64,000 nucleotides of DNA, taken from Pyrus communis. Lineage: Eukaryota > Streptophyta > Magnoliopsida > Rosales > Rosaceae. The notes beneath the pieces are model-generated. The model was not told the DNA's origin. It saw only the letters and a program-made list of their open reading frames with translations, and ran no database searches. Of this stretch, positions 1-11,081 are shown one piece after another. A program made the translations under genes and the position numbers. The stretch covers positions 24,216,428-24,280,427 of the forward strand of contig NC_084803.1 of NCBI RefSeq assembly GCF_963583255.1. The letters run 5' to 3'. Positions within the stretch are counted from its first letter, which is position 1; the number at the start of each line of letters is the position of its first letter.

Positions 1-605
1 TCGAATTACTCAATTTTTTCTTCTTCCCCAAAGATGATACCAGATGCCTGGAGTACAGATGACCCAGGAGAAAACAGCACAACAAATACATGTGCTGATT
101 CATTCACCGCTTCTTCAAAAGCAAAGGTATCTCATATCATCAAGGTCAAAAGCAAAAGTATCTCATATCATGCTCTTTCCCTGTCTTTTTCTTTGTCCTT
201 GTTCTTACTCGCATGGCAAAGTGAAAGAAGCAATCAGCCAGCACTTGGAGTCAGTCTTCCGAGTTGGAGCCAACTGCCTGGAATCTATTCCTGATTGCTT
301 ACCTAGCGTTGCTCTCGAGTAGTCATCTTCAACGGTTGATACACTTCCAGAGAAGGGACCACTTCTGCAAAGGGGAGCGAGTAAGGCAAGTGAAAATGAT
401 ACATTGAAGCATGTGGAGACAAACATAGGCTGAGTTATCCTCCAACCCTTTTCAATACGAATTGGAAAGATTGAACAAAGAAACAAACCAAAGGGGTAAG
501 CTCAGACCTTCGGGGAAGACCAAAAGAATCCTGCTGCCCAGTTCAAGAGTAGCACAAAGGAAAATCAATGATGGGCGGAAACTAGTTCAAGAGTAAGCTT
601 GTGGA
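1..605 (+). mobile_element. Relic of Tat-lineage Gypsy 3' internal region
   Basis: This stretch closely follows 18066-18690 of the complete Gypsy element in this window, including the shared run around the word TACCAGATGCCTGGAGTACA. It lacks a short segment present there (about 18145-18170) and has only one copy of the 106-bp repeat. It is therefore a piece of the non-coding region between antisense ORF and polypurine tract of a second, older element of the same family. Similarity fades near 605, where another repeat begins. No ORF here is credible. Confidence 0.7.
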
Positions 606-1726
606 GTCACTATGATCAAAGCCTCAATGCAATTACCAAGGAGAAGAGGGAATTTACACTCCATAACCAGATTTGCGTCCCTAAACTCTTCTCTTTGTTA
701 ATTACATTCTGCCATGTTTAGTATGTTTAAATTGCTTTTTGTGTATTTACTTATGCTTTGTGTGAATCTATCCTTAAAACATTGAGGACAATGTTTGATT
801 TAAGTGTGGGGGGGTAACTAATGTTGTTAATGCAAATTCGTGGGATTTTATCACCCATAACTTCAAATGTTGTTCCTTGCTGTTTTAAGGTGTTTTTAAA
901 TTGTTTTAGAGTGTTTTAGTGTGTTTTGTTTTATAACTCCGAAAATCACATAAAAATTTGAAGAAAATGTTTTGAAAAGCCTAAAAAGAGTGTTTTAAGT
1001 CGTTTTTGTGTGTTTGTGTCTTAGGGTACCTTCCAACACAATGATAAGGATTTGGTTTATAATTGCATGACGGTTAGAAAGAGTTATAAACATAGAGAAA
1101 GGTTTGATTTACTCTTGGTATATGCTTGGTTATGGTTATAATGTATGACTTCACATGCAATCATAAAAAATAAAAAAAATTCGTTTTTGTAACATGCTTG
1201 AAGGAAGGAACTCAAACAAACGCTACGACCCTGTGAGACTCGAGCCATTACCTTCTTTGGAGAGTTATTTTCTGTGATTCTTTGTTTTCTAAAGTTGTTG
1301 CATGATCTCATTATTCCTTGCTTGGTTACTACTTAGAAGGCGTTTCATCATATAGTTCCAAATGCTAGAACTCATGCCCATTTCATTCAAAGCATGTTAT
1401 TGATTTGCATAACATATATCAAGATGAAGTTGTGTAGTTGCCACCATAGCCAAATAGCCTCACTTCCCATATTTCGTATTTGTTGTAAGTTTTAACCCCG
1501 TTGAGCCTTGTTTAGCCTCTATTCTTTGTTTACCCATATTTTCCTCACCTAACCTAGTTTAGGACAATCCACACCCTTGTTCTTAAAAGATAGTGAGCAT
1601 GACTTAAATGAATTCCTTTTGAGTTACATTATGCAAGAAAATGAGTGTGGGGGAAGGAATGCTTGTTCTTAAGTATGTTTGAGATTCAAAAGAAAAGAAA
1701 GATAGAAAGAAAAAAAAGAGAGCTTG

Positions 1727-1757
<31 letters not shown>

Positions 1758-2507
1758 GAATAAGTGATTGAAGAAAGGTTCCAAAACACCAATTCTGGGC
1801 GTAAATTGTCTAAATTCTCCCTTTTTGTTCAAAAGTTGAGTTTTCATTCAAAAGTGAATTCTAAGTTGATTCAAATGCTTTGCTCACTATTTCTTTAAGA
1901 ACCTTTGTTTTCCATATCCCTTCTTTGTTATCCACATACCCCAAGCCCCGTTACAACCCTTGACTTCTATCTTGAGTGTTGTGTATTTCAATTTGTGGAG
2001 TTTGAACTTGGTATGAGCTTATGGTGTCACTGGTTCTCGCGTCTAAGTAGTAGCATTCCATTCATGAGATCATATCTAAACATGCTTATTAACTCCAGAA
2101 ATTGCGTTCTTTGTGATACATATATGTGAGTGTTCGTTTTCATGTTACATCAATCTTCTCACATATGACTAGATTAGGGTGTGTAGTTAGAAATTCTGAG
2201 TGAAAATCGAGTGCATATCTTGTAAGGAATTGAGCAAATTCTCTAAGGCATGTTACTACATTCAAAACATGGTTTTAAATGCTTAATTGTGAACTAGTAT
2301 ATGGTGACTATGATTAAGAATGTACTTAAGTGTGAAGATGACTAAAATCTGTGAGAATGATGATTTTTAACATGTCATGTGCATTGGAAATCCCTAAGAC
2401 GGTTGTTGGAAGGTTTAGGTTGTGTTTTACGTGTTTAGTGTCGTTTTGTTTATTTGTTTTTATTCTGTTTTGCTCGAGGACTAGCAAAAGCTAAGTGTGG
2501 GGGTATT
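606..2507 (+). mobile_element. Non-coding 3' internal region of an LTR retrotransposon
   Basis: About 1.9 kb without a credible ORF. It holds purine-rich words typical of the 3' end of plant Gypsy elements (AAGTGTGGGGGG near 800; AAGCTAAGTGTGGGGGTATT ending at 2507), an A-homopolymer around 1726-1750, and runs of GTGTTTT. The second purine word lies directly against the TG start of the LTR at 2508 and is its polypurine tract. Coding domains of this element are not in the window, so its lineage (Athila- or Tat-like) is inferred only from the leader style. Confidence 0.55.
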
Positions 2508-3681
2508 TGATAGGAGCATATTCATGCGACTTAAATGGCTTGTTCTCGTACATTTACGTTATGTTTCTTTAGTTATTTTAGTTCTTTATGCTTCTTTTGT
2601 GTGTTTTCAGGTTCTAAGGGCTTAGGGAGCAAGAAAGTGCATTTTGAGGCTATTTGGAGCATTTTTGGGCATGGATTGGATAGCTTATCCATGGAGCCAA
2701 AGTTTGGACGAATTTGAAGGCCTTATTTTCACTTTGGACATAAAACAAAGGGCCTAGCCCATTCTCTCTTATTCTCTCCCTTATAGCCATGCAAAGAACC
2801 ATCCATTCCATCAAAAACAATCCATCAATTCACATGCAAAACCACCATTAACACACATGCACCCAAACAAAGCCAACCTAGCTAACCCTACATGCATTTT
2901 TTATTCACTCTTCATCATTGCATTCATCACCAAACACTTCCTTGTTGCCATGCCTTTCCCTTCCACTTTCCAACCTTTTCAAATGCAATTTCATCAAACA
3001 CATGCATTCCCTTCACTTTCACCCACATGCACATTTAATCATTCATTTCCCAACATCATTGCCGTGCACATTCCCTAACATTTCTAGCCATTTCACTTCA
3101 TCATTACACCACCATTCATTCATTAATCCACATGCACATTCAATCATTCACTCAAGCACCCTTGTGCCTTGTTTCCCCCTTTGTTCCCACCACTCACATG
3201 CATTTTCACCACCATTCAAACACACATGCATCCTGAAATTCTTGCCGTGCATTTCATACCCTTTCTAGCCATTTCATTTCATCATTACACCACCATTCAC
3301 ACCCCTTTAATCCACATGCAGCCACATATTCATTCACTTAATCATTAAGCCACACATTCACACACACACACCCAAAACACATCCATGCCGTGGCCTACTC
3401 ACAATTCCAGCATCTTCACATGTCTTTCTAGCTTTCCCTTTCATTTCCACCACTCATTCTTCATCATTGCAGCCACCTACATGCATTATTCATTAACCTT
3501 TCATCATATAGCCAGAAAATAAGCAAGAAAACACTCAATGCCGTGCCTTCACACACCATTTCAGCACATTCCAACACCTTCACATGCAATTCCAGCTTTC
3601 ACATGTTTTCCTAACTGATTTTCATCATTAATTAGCCACTTGCATCTTAAACAAACAGCCATATGTTCCCTCCACTACTCC

Positions 3682-3689
3682 TATAAATA
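3682..3689 (+). promoter_or_regulatory. LTR TATA box
   Basis: TATAAATA, preceded by CTCC and followed by an ACCC-rich start region, inside the 2508-5098 LTR. It is the likely core promoter of the U3/R junction. Confidence 0.5.
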
Positions 3690-3901
3690 CCCTTGCATTC
3701 ATTCATTCAAGATATCTCATATTTCCATTCACAACACTTCACACAACACAAACACAACCCTTGTGCCGCAAATCATTTCCATTTCTGTGCAGTTTTTCTC
3801 CTCCATTGCAGCCACTATCCAACCACTTCCCATCCCTCCAAAACACTTCACATAATCCCCAAAGCTCATCTTAGACCTTGTGCTACAACAACGAGGAAGA
3901 A

Positions 3902-4088
3902 AAGAGTGCCTAAACGTTCATACAATTCAAGTTTGAGTTGTTGGAATGTTTAGGTGTTTCTTTGATTTCAAAGTTTAAATTTAATTCTCTTTGTTTTGTA
4001 CGTATGAGAATGGAAGATAAGAGTGCCTAAACGTTCATACAATTCAAGTTTGAGTTGTTGGAATGTTTAGGTGTTTCTTTGATTTCAA
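3902..4088 (+). repeat. 117-bp tandem duplication inside the LTR
   Basis: The word AAGAGTGCCTAAACGTTCAT occurs at 3902 and 4019, and the two copies stay identical for about 66 bases before the second breaks off. It is a local duplication in the 5'-leader part of the LTR. Confidence 0.8.
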
Positions 4089-5098
4089 GGTTATGAGGAA
4101 CTAAACCCCCTTTAGCTAGGGGGTGATTCGAAACTATGTTTATATTTGCAATATGAATTGATTACGTTTGGTTGGAATTTCATAAGTTGTGGATTCAATT
4201 CGTTTAACTGTTTGATTGATAACTTATTTATGTATGTTCATTGAGATTGCAAGCTTAATTTTCATGCATAAATATGACGCTAGAATATAAGTGAATTTCA
4301 CCTAATCGTTATGAACTTATATTCACAAGTAGTGGAGGTTGCTTATAAACAATCGCGTTAAACGAATTCTTGGCATAAGTTTCATGCGTATTCCATAGTA
4401 ACGAATGCCTCGTCAACACTTATAATTTTCATTGAACTTAATGATCTTTGTTGAATGTCTCTATCATGCGTATTCCATAGTTAGGGACTTTGATTAAGAA
4501 TAATTTGGTTGTAATGCGTATTCCATTCAATCCAACGAATTTAGGGAAATCTGAAAGTTAATTTAAGCGGACCTAATTAACTTGGAGCATTGAGTTTCAC
4601 AACTTATCGAAAGACCAACTGAGAATCAATATTGTATGCAAGTGTAACATGTGTGGAGAAGAACCCCTTGGCTATTCCATCATCCATATTTTCATCACAT
4701 TCATATTTATATTTTGCCTTTAATTATATTCTGTCTTTTTAATTTAATATCGTCCAAACACATTTCCCCCATATTTCGTTGAGTCTTAATCATTCGTATT
4801 TGTTTTATTTTTGTATCTTTAAGCTTTTGGAGTCATAAACACTTTCAAATTCGTCTAAATCAAGTTCTAGTTTCTATTTGAGTCAATTTGATTGTTTTAA
4901 GCAGTTTGAGTCTTTCAAAGCTATTCTGAGTCATAGTAGTTTTGTTAAGAGTCTTTACATTTAGTTTTTGTGTTTTCAAGTCAATTCAAAATAGATAAGC
5001 ACCCCTAGTTAATCCCTGGTTAGAACGATCCCTACTTACATCATTACTACAATTGTCACAAATAGGGTTTAGTTTGTGTGCGTATAATACACGTATCA

Positions 5099-5904
5099 AT
5101 TGGTAAGAAATTGGTCCTATGAGTTGGTTTCGTTGATTCTAGGGAAAAGTGATTACTGTTAATTGAAGGTATAACAATTCATACTCTCATGCCTATACTC
5201 ATCGAAATGACAAGTACATCATCGAAAGGAATTCTGGGAACTAGTGTTGGTTGAAATGTCCTAGGGTCAGAAAAATGAATTTACTAATAACCTACTTTAG
5301 AATGGACTTAAATGGGATTCGTTCTTCCTCTTGAATATCCAGAATTACAACTAGTGCATTTGAGAAGATTAGTGTTATTGGGGACCAAAAATGATTGTTC
5401 CTTAGATGTTCCTCCGTCGAGTGCTACCACTTTAGCACCACATTGTCATTCGAGACATTTACAAAGATTTCGACGAAAAGTGAAACTTCGCTGGAATTCT
5501 GATAGCTGGTATTCTAGCAGGTACTGCTAAGGAATCAAAACTATTTCTGGTTTCATATCTCCGAAGGGTTGGTAGATATGACTAGATGGTAGTGGGATTG
5601 ATTGGTAAATCTCTGGTGCACACAATTATCGGTACATTAGCCCTGCTTCAAGGCCAACCACTTGTCTCAATTCGGGATATTTCTTTGGCAGGGAGGTTCT
5701 TCATTTAAGTCTAAAGGTGGTCGTCAAAATGTTCTTCTAGAAAGTCGATAAGTGGCCTAAATCACTCAGAACGTAGAAAAGCTAACACGTTTTTCGTGCT
5801 CGATGAGGTGGCAAGATTCGATAACTAGGTTCTAGAACCGAGAAGGCTTACATCACGTGTGTGATGAACACAATACTGCCCAAACTAATGCTCTGATACC
5901 AAAC
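5099..5904. mobile_element. Unassigned, probable retrotransposon internal relic
   Basis: Eight hundred bases between an LTR and a minus-strand primer-binding site. No ORF with recognisable domains is visible; the longest (5312-5530, plus) is not convincing. Because a Met-tRNA-type primer site and an LTR-like end lie at its right edge on the minus strand, the simplest reading is a decayed internal (gag-side) part of a chromovirus-like Gypsy element read on the minus strand. Confidence 0.3.
5890..5901 (-). other. Met-tRNA-type primer-binding site (minus strand)
   Basis: The minus strand reads TGGTATCAGAGC, complementary to the 3' end of plant initiator methionine tRNA. It lies three bases from the LTR-like end at 5905. 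This is the usual arrangement in chromovirus Gypsy and many Copia elements. Confidence 0.6.
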
Positions 5905-6033
5905 TGACACACCCCGACCTGGGATGTCCACTTGGACCTCGAATCAAGTTGTGCTGGCTTCGTCATTCTCCAAGTGTCAGCCAACACAGCTCAATTCAGA
6001 ATCTAAGTGGACATTCCGAGTCGAGGTGTGTCA
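5905..6033. repeat. 129-bp near-palindrome with LTR-like ends
   Basis: It begins TGACACACCCCGACC and ends GGTGTGTCA. The outer 31 bases pair with the far end at 26 of 31 positions, and pairing continues inward for about 24 more bases. Every mismatch I counted is a transition. The first 15 bases equal the start of the solo LTR at 20641. It could be a foldback element, or two inverted LTR ends of one chromovirus family joined by deletion. Confidence 0.6.
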
Positions 6034-6496
6034 CAAGTATTGTTCCAATATTATAACGTAATCAATAGTTTATTAGCACAAATGATAGATCTAATATGGT
6101 GGTTCATTTTGGAGAGTTTCTTGGTGCACATATATTGTCCTTTTATTGACTTTGCAACTAATCAATTTCTAATTTTTTTAATATTTTTTTCATATGATTG
6201 TTAATGAGGATGACCATTACTATTAGGCCTGGCAATTTCTGACACGACCCGATAACCCGACACGACACGACACGAAATTAACAGGTGTTTGGGTCGACAC
6301 GATAACGAATCGGGTCGTTATCGGGTAACCCGATAAGCACCTGTTAAGATAACGGGTTGGTTTGGGTATACACGTGGGTAACACGATACACGATAAGCAA
6401 AATATTATTTTTATAATTTTATAACCCTAAAAAAATACTGTAATAATTATATACATTAATTTTACAATTTTATACCCCTAAAAATTATAATAAATA

Positions 6497-6594
6497 TATA
6501 TATATATATATATATATTAAATTAACTATAAAATTTATAATAATTATATATACTATAATAATTATACCCCCCAAAATATTAAGTCTATCTATAA

Positions 6595-6629
<35 letters not shown>

Positions 6630-6660
6630 TTTTATAAAAACTATAATAATTATTAATTAA
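6497..6660. repeat. AT microsatellites and AT-rich spacer
   Basis: Two (TA)n runs, near 6497-6523 and 6599-6626, inside AT-rich sequence. The word TAATTATATACATTAATTT here recurs in direct orientation near 24367, at the other end of the TIR element. Confidence 0.7.
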
Positions 6661-7373
6661 TAATTTAATATGCATGATGCATTGCATGATTTTGCATCCA
6701 TTGAAATTTGATGTGATTTGTTTCCATTCAAATTTCAATAATCAATTTCTTGCCGTTGCCAACTTGCCGCCCTTTTTGAAAAAAAAAAATGGAGGGAAAA
6801 TGAAAATGTTAAGAAAAATTGAAAATGAAACAAAAAAGTGAGGGAATTAGGGAAAGATGTTGAGGGGAAAGTGAAAATGATAAGAAAAAGTTGAAAAGGA
6901 AACAAAAAAGAGAGGGAAAAATGAAAATTAATAGAAGTGGTGAGAAATTTTTTTTTTTTTTTTTAAGTTATTAACTTTTTATCACACACATTACGATCAT
7001 GACATATCTCACTATTTTTATAATGACACACGTGACACGTGATGTATGTACTTGTAGACATCGAAATTTCAGTGAAACAAATGTTCACCAATGCATTAAA
7101 GTTTTGACGTGTCAAGGCATACATGGCATACGCCACGTGTTGTACAAATTGTACACATGGCGTGTGACTCAACAAAATAGGAAGAAATACCCTTGAATGA
7201 TTAAACAAGTTTTTCTTCTCATTTTGGGCAATGACAAGGCAAGTACATTTCAATCCATTGAGGATCAAAACAAGTTTTTCTTCTCATGTTGGGCAATGAC
7301 AAGACAAGCACACTTCAATCCATTACGGATCAAAGCAAGTTTTTCTCATTTGGGCAATGACAAAGCATACACA

Positions 7374-7612
7374 TTTCAAGTTTAAAATGGTGTTAAGTGG
7401 GAAATTAGGTCATAAGTTAGACCACTTCAAGTTTAAAATGGTATTAAGTGGGAAATTAGGCCATAAGTTACACCACTTCAATTTCAATATTGCATTAAGT
7501 GGGAAATTAGGCCATAAGTTAGACCACTTCAAGTTTAAAATGGTATTAAGTGGGAAATTAGGCCATAAGTTACACCACTTCAATTTCAATATTGCATTAA
7601 GTGGGAAAATTA
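7374..7612 (+). repeat. 51-bp minisatellite in the LTR
   Basis: Between four and five units of 51 bp, containing ATGGTATTAAGTGGGAAATT, alternate between two subtypes (TTAGACCAC and TTACACCAC joints). Fifty-one is a multiple of three, so an apparent ORF with a 17-residue period runs through it; this is an artefact of the repeat. The same array sits at 19395-19633 in the 3' LTR. Confidence 0.9.
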
Positions 7613-7670
7613 GGCAATGGTGCTTGGAAAGAAAAAAAATATTTTGTGGTGGTGATTCATTCTCAAAGCC

Positions 7671-7678
7671 TATAAATA
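7671..7678 (+). promoter_or_regulatory. TATA box of the 5' LTR
   Basis: TATAAATA in the context AAAGCCTATAAATAGG, between the minisatellite and the leader. It is the likely promoter for the genomic transcript; the 3' LTR copy is at 19692-19699. Confidence 0.65.
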
Positions 7679-8297
7679 GGCTTCTCCATCAAGGTATCAA
7701 GCATCAACCAATTCACAAATACATTTCTCTACTCCCAAATTGGAAGAGAACTCCCCAAATCCTTGAAGCTTTGAAACTCTAAAGCTTTCAAGCAAATCCC
7801 GAAGGATCAAGAAAGCTCTCTTCGTTCTTCGTTAAATCCTCTTTCAAGATCAAGCCCCGAAAGCCCCTTGAAGAAAGTGTTCATCCGTTCATCCTAAGCA
7901 TAAGCCCCCAACGGCCCTTTGGATCAACAACCTCAACAAATCCACACATCCAATCGTTCTTCAAGATTAAGCCCAAAAGCCCTTGAAGATCCGCTCATCC
8001 ATCAACCTTCAAGATCAAGCCCAAAAGCCCTTGAAGAAATCCACACAACCATTATTCAAGATCAAGCCCCGACGGCCCTTGAAGAAAGTGTTCATCCGTT
8101 CATCAACTGTTCATCCTTAGATCAAGCCCCGACGGCCCTTTGGATCAACAACTCATCCACAAACCTACACCCTACGAAGATAGAATCAGAGGACCAAATT
8201 TGAGAGAGATCGTAACCCCAAAATCATAAACACAAAAATATTATTTTGTACACGTTATTCTGGTTTCTTGTTTCAAGGAATCTTTCGTGTTCACAAA

Positions 8298-8316
8298 TTT
8301 GGCACGCCCAGTGGGA
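8298..8316 (+). other. Primer-binding site of the Tat element
   Basis: TTTGGCACGCCCAGTGGG follows the LTR end (8295) after two bases. It is placed where the tRNA primer site must be. I do not assign the tRNA with certainty. Confidence 0.6.
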
Positions 8317-8361
8317 CCTCTCTACCTCTCATCTTTATCCTCAAATCATCGAAAAACGCAA

Positions 8362-9777
8362 ATGGCATCAAGAAAGGATCAAGCTGTTCCTGCAATCAAA
8401 GCAAAGAACAAGAACATCATCGCCGCAAGTGGTGATATTTCGGGCATCATAACCCCAAGTAAGGCAAGAGCTCTTTTTGCCGCGGCTTCCGCCCCTGCAT
8501 TAATTTTGTCAAAGGAACAAGAGCACCTGAGGTACGAGCCTGTGATCACCCTAGCCTCGCTAAGGGCATCAAGGGGAGAAAGCCCGAGGAAATACTCAGA
8601 GTCCCTACTCTCCGACGCTGATTCGAGCGGCAGTACAACCATGCAAGTCATGACCACTAGAGCAACTTCAATCGAAGAGCAGCTAGCTCAGATGAATGAA
8701 GCAATCGCAAAGCTCACACGGACTGTGGAAGAGAAGGACTTGCAGATTGCCACACTTGTCAACCAACTAGATGCGCTGCCCGACGTGAAAGTCGACCCAA
8801 ATGTTGGCCTATTAAAGAAATAAGTCGACGAAGAAGAGGAGCCACCAGCGGAGAAAGTTGAAGAGAAGCCGAAGCTAGACCAAGCAACGGCATTCATGGG
8901 ATCTCTCTCTATCCAGCAGCTACAGGAGATGATCACAAGCACTATCAAGACACAATACGAAGGAAGCTCGCATGACTCCGTACTGTACTCAAAGCCTTAC
9001 TCCAAGAAGATTGATGCTTTGAAAATGCCAAGGGGTTATCAGCCCCCAAAGTTCATGCAGTTCGATGGAAAAGGCAACCCGAAGCAACATGTCGCCCATT
9101 TCATTGAAACTTGCAACAATGCTGGGACAGAGGGAGACTACCTCGTCAAACAGTTCGTGCGTTCGCTGAAAAGTAACGCTTTTGACTGGTACATTGACCT
9201 CGAACCTGAGTCTATCAACAGTTGGGACCAGCTAGAAAGGGAATTCCTCAACCGTTTCTACAGCACTCGTCGTACTGTAAGCATGCTAGAGCTGACCAGT
9301 ACGAAACAGTGGAGAGATGAACCTGTCGTCGACTACATAAATAGATGGCGCTCCTTAAGTCTGGATTGCAAAGATCGGCTTTCTGAAACCTCTGCCATTG
9401 AGATGTGCGTTCAAGGCATGCACTGGGGGTTACATTACATCCTCCAAGGTATAAAACCAAGAACATTCGAAGAGCTAGCAACTCGTTCCCACGACATGGA
9501 GCTGAGTATCGCTAATCACGAGAAAAAGGAGCCGATTACTAACTTCAATAAGGATAAAGTATTCACCCCAAATGTAGACAAGACCGGGAAGAAGCCCGCT
9601 AAAGAAGCTTTCACCGTCAACACTACCCCCATCAAGACCTCTTTAGCGCCCATCAAGACCTCTTCAGCGCCCATCAAGACCTCCTCAGCGCCCATAAAGA
9701 TCTCCTCCAAGAAGAAAGCGAAGGAGATAAAGACAAGTGAGCCTTCTCGCACCCAAGACAGATCAAGAGCACCTTGA
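8362..9777 (+). pseudogene. Tat element gag, broken
   Basis: Structural protein of the retrotransposon particle. The start ATG at 8362 follows the primer site. The N-terminal part (to 8823) contains a coiled-coil-like stretch, then an in-frame TAA at 8821-8823. The same frame stays open from 8824 to 9777 and contains the Retrotrans_gag-type core, with motifs such as [23 protein letters not shown] and [10 protein letters not shown]. The end carries a triple repeat of PIKTSSA. Around 9774 the sequence must shift by -1 to continue into the next block; no slippery heptamer is visible, so I read this as an indel and not as programmed recoding. Confidence 0.85.
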
Positions 9778-11081
9778 GAGAGTTGGAACAGAAAACGTAC
9801 CATTTTCCTGACTCTGACATGGCTGCCATGTTAGATGACTTGCTGGAAAAAAAGGTGATTGAGCTACCCGAATGCAAGCGTCCTGAAGAAATGAATCGCA
9901 CAAACGATCCTAGGTACTGCAAGTACCATCGTATTGTGAGCCATCCTGTTGGCAAGTGCTTCGTTCTCAAAGAATTCATCATGAAGCTAGCACAACAAGG
10001 GCAAATTGAGCTCGACCTTGAGGACACGGCCGCAACGCATACCACTACAATTGCGTTTGGATCGTTTAATCCTGTGCCTCTCCAAACGACACCTGACCGT
10101 TCCCGTGAATGCTTAAGTTGCACGGCACCTCCTACACAACCATCACTGGAGAGAAGCGACCAAGATGCACATGCTGATGATGAAGAAGGATGGATATTGG
10201 TAACCTACAAAAAGACAAGGAAACCAAGACCACAAGTCATACAGCCAAAGGTGGAACAAAGAAGAAATCACCACGGCCGCAACAATGCGAAGTCTAAAAG
10301 AAACATAAAGCATAATAAAACAACATATGCTAGGGAACCTATGGAGCAGGAGCCACGCATTCCCGTTTCATTGCATGAGTACTACCCGAATAACTTTTTC
10401 CAACAGTGCACTACCGTGGCCTGTCACATGGTTGAAGTAGAAATAGAAGAGCCCTCAAAAGGCAAAGCTATCGCCACTGAGGTAGAAAAGACCCTTACAC
10501 CTGGAGAAGGTCTGCCAACACACTTTAGCATCGAGGAAGCGCTACCATTGCCAAAAAAGATGCGAAGAGGACTAGCAGCAGTCTTGGCAGGTCCCGGCGA
10601 CCACGAAGTGCAAGAAAGTAACGACGAAGGCTCGAAGCTTCAGCCACATGAATGTGCCATATGTTGTGCCACCCAGGACATAATTAACTTCACTGACGAA
10701 GACCTACTGTTGGGATCAAAGCCTCACAACCGTCCTCTCTTCGTCTCCGGGTACATAAGGGAATACAAAGTCAACCGCATGCTTGTGGATGGTGGGTCGG
10801 CCATAAACATCATGCCAAAATCAACAATGACCATAATCGGCATCAAGGTGAATGAACTATCCCTGAGCCGTCTGCTAATCCAGGGTTTTAACCAAGGAGG
10901 ACAAAGGGCGATGGGCATGATCCGAGTAGAGATGACCATGGGTGAGCTCAAATCAAGCACGATATTCCACGTGATTGATGCAAGAACTTCCTACAGCTTG
11001 CTCTTAGGAAGACCTTGGATCCACGCAAATGGGGTAGTGTCGTCCACCCTTCACCAATGCCTAAAATTTTACCGAGAATGA
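9774..11081 (+). pseudogene. Tat element gag C-terminus and aspartic protease
   Basis: This block continues gag with a Cys/His motif (CKYHRIVSHPVGKCF, about 9918-9963) and an acidic/basic linker. It ends in a retroviral-type aspartic protease, whose active-site triad appears as D-G-G-S at 10788-10799 (usual form D-S/T-G), followed by the SLLLGRPWI segment. An in-frame TGA at 11079-11081 closes it, although the next block is in the same frame and has no start of its own. The first codon listed (TTG, 9774) is not a start; the block is read from upstream. Confidence 0.85.

Larger units (their letters stand above)
2508..5098 (+). mobile_element. 3' LTR (2.6 kb) of a Gypsy-type element
   Basis: It starts TGATAGGAGCATATTCATGC directly after a polypurine tract and ends ATAATACACGTATCA, giving TG...CA termini. 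A second copy of the same LTR family lies in opposite orientation at 53905-56224, which confirms both ends. A TATA box (3682-3689) sits in a C/A-rich stretch full of CATGCA and CACCATTCA words. A 117-bp segment starting at 3902 is repeated from 4019. The matching 5' LTR is not in the window, so it cannot be decided whether this is one end of a longer element. Confidence 0.75.
7053..8295 (+). repeat. 5' LTR of the Tat element
   Basis: Starts TGTAGACATCG and ends TTTCGTGTTCACA. Internal structure: about three 65-bp repeats around GGGCAATGACAA (7197-7370), a 51-bp minisatellite (7374-7612), a TATA box at 7671, then a leader rich in repeated AGATCAAGCCCCGACGGCCC words. Confidence 0.95.

Noticed and set aside
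7357..7782. 141-codon ORF, repeated at 19378-19803
   Set aside because: It is produced by the 51-bp LTR minisatellite and its flanks and spans the TATA box; no protein features beyond the period.
9774..9777. Programmed frameshift signal in gag
   Set aside because: No slippery heptamer or clear downstream stem; other lesions in the same copy make an indel likelier.
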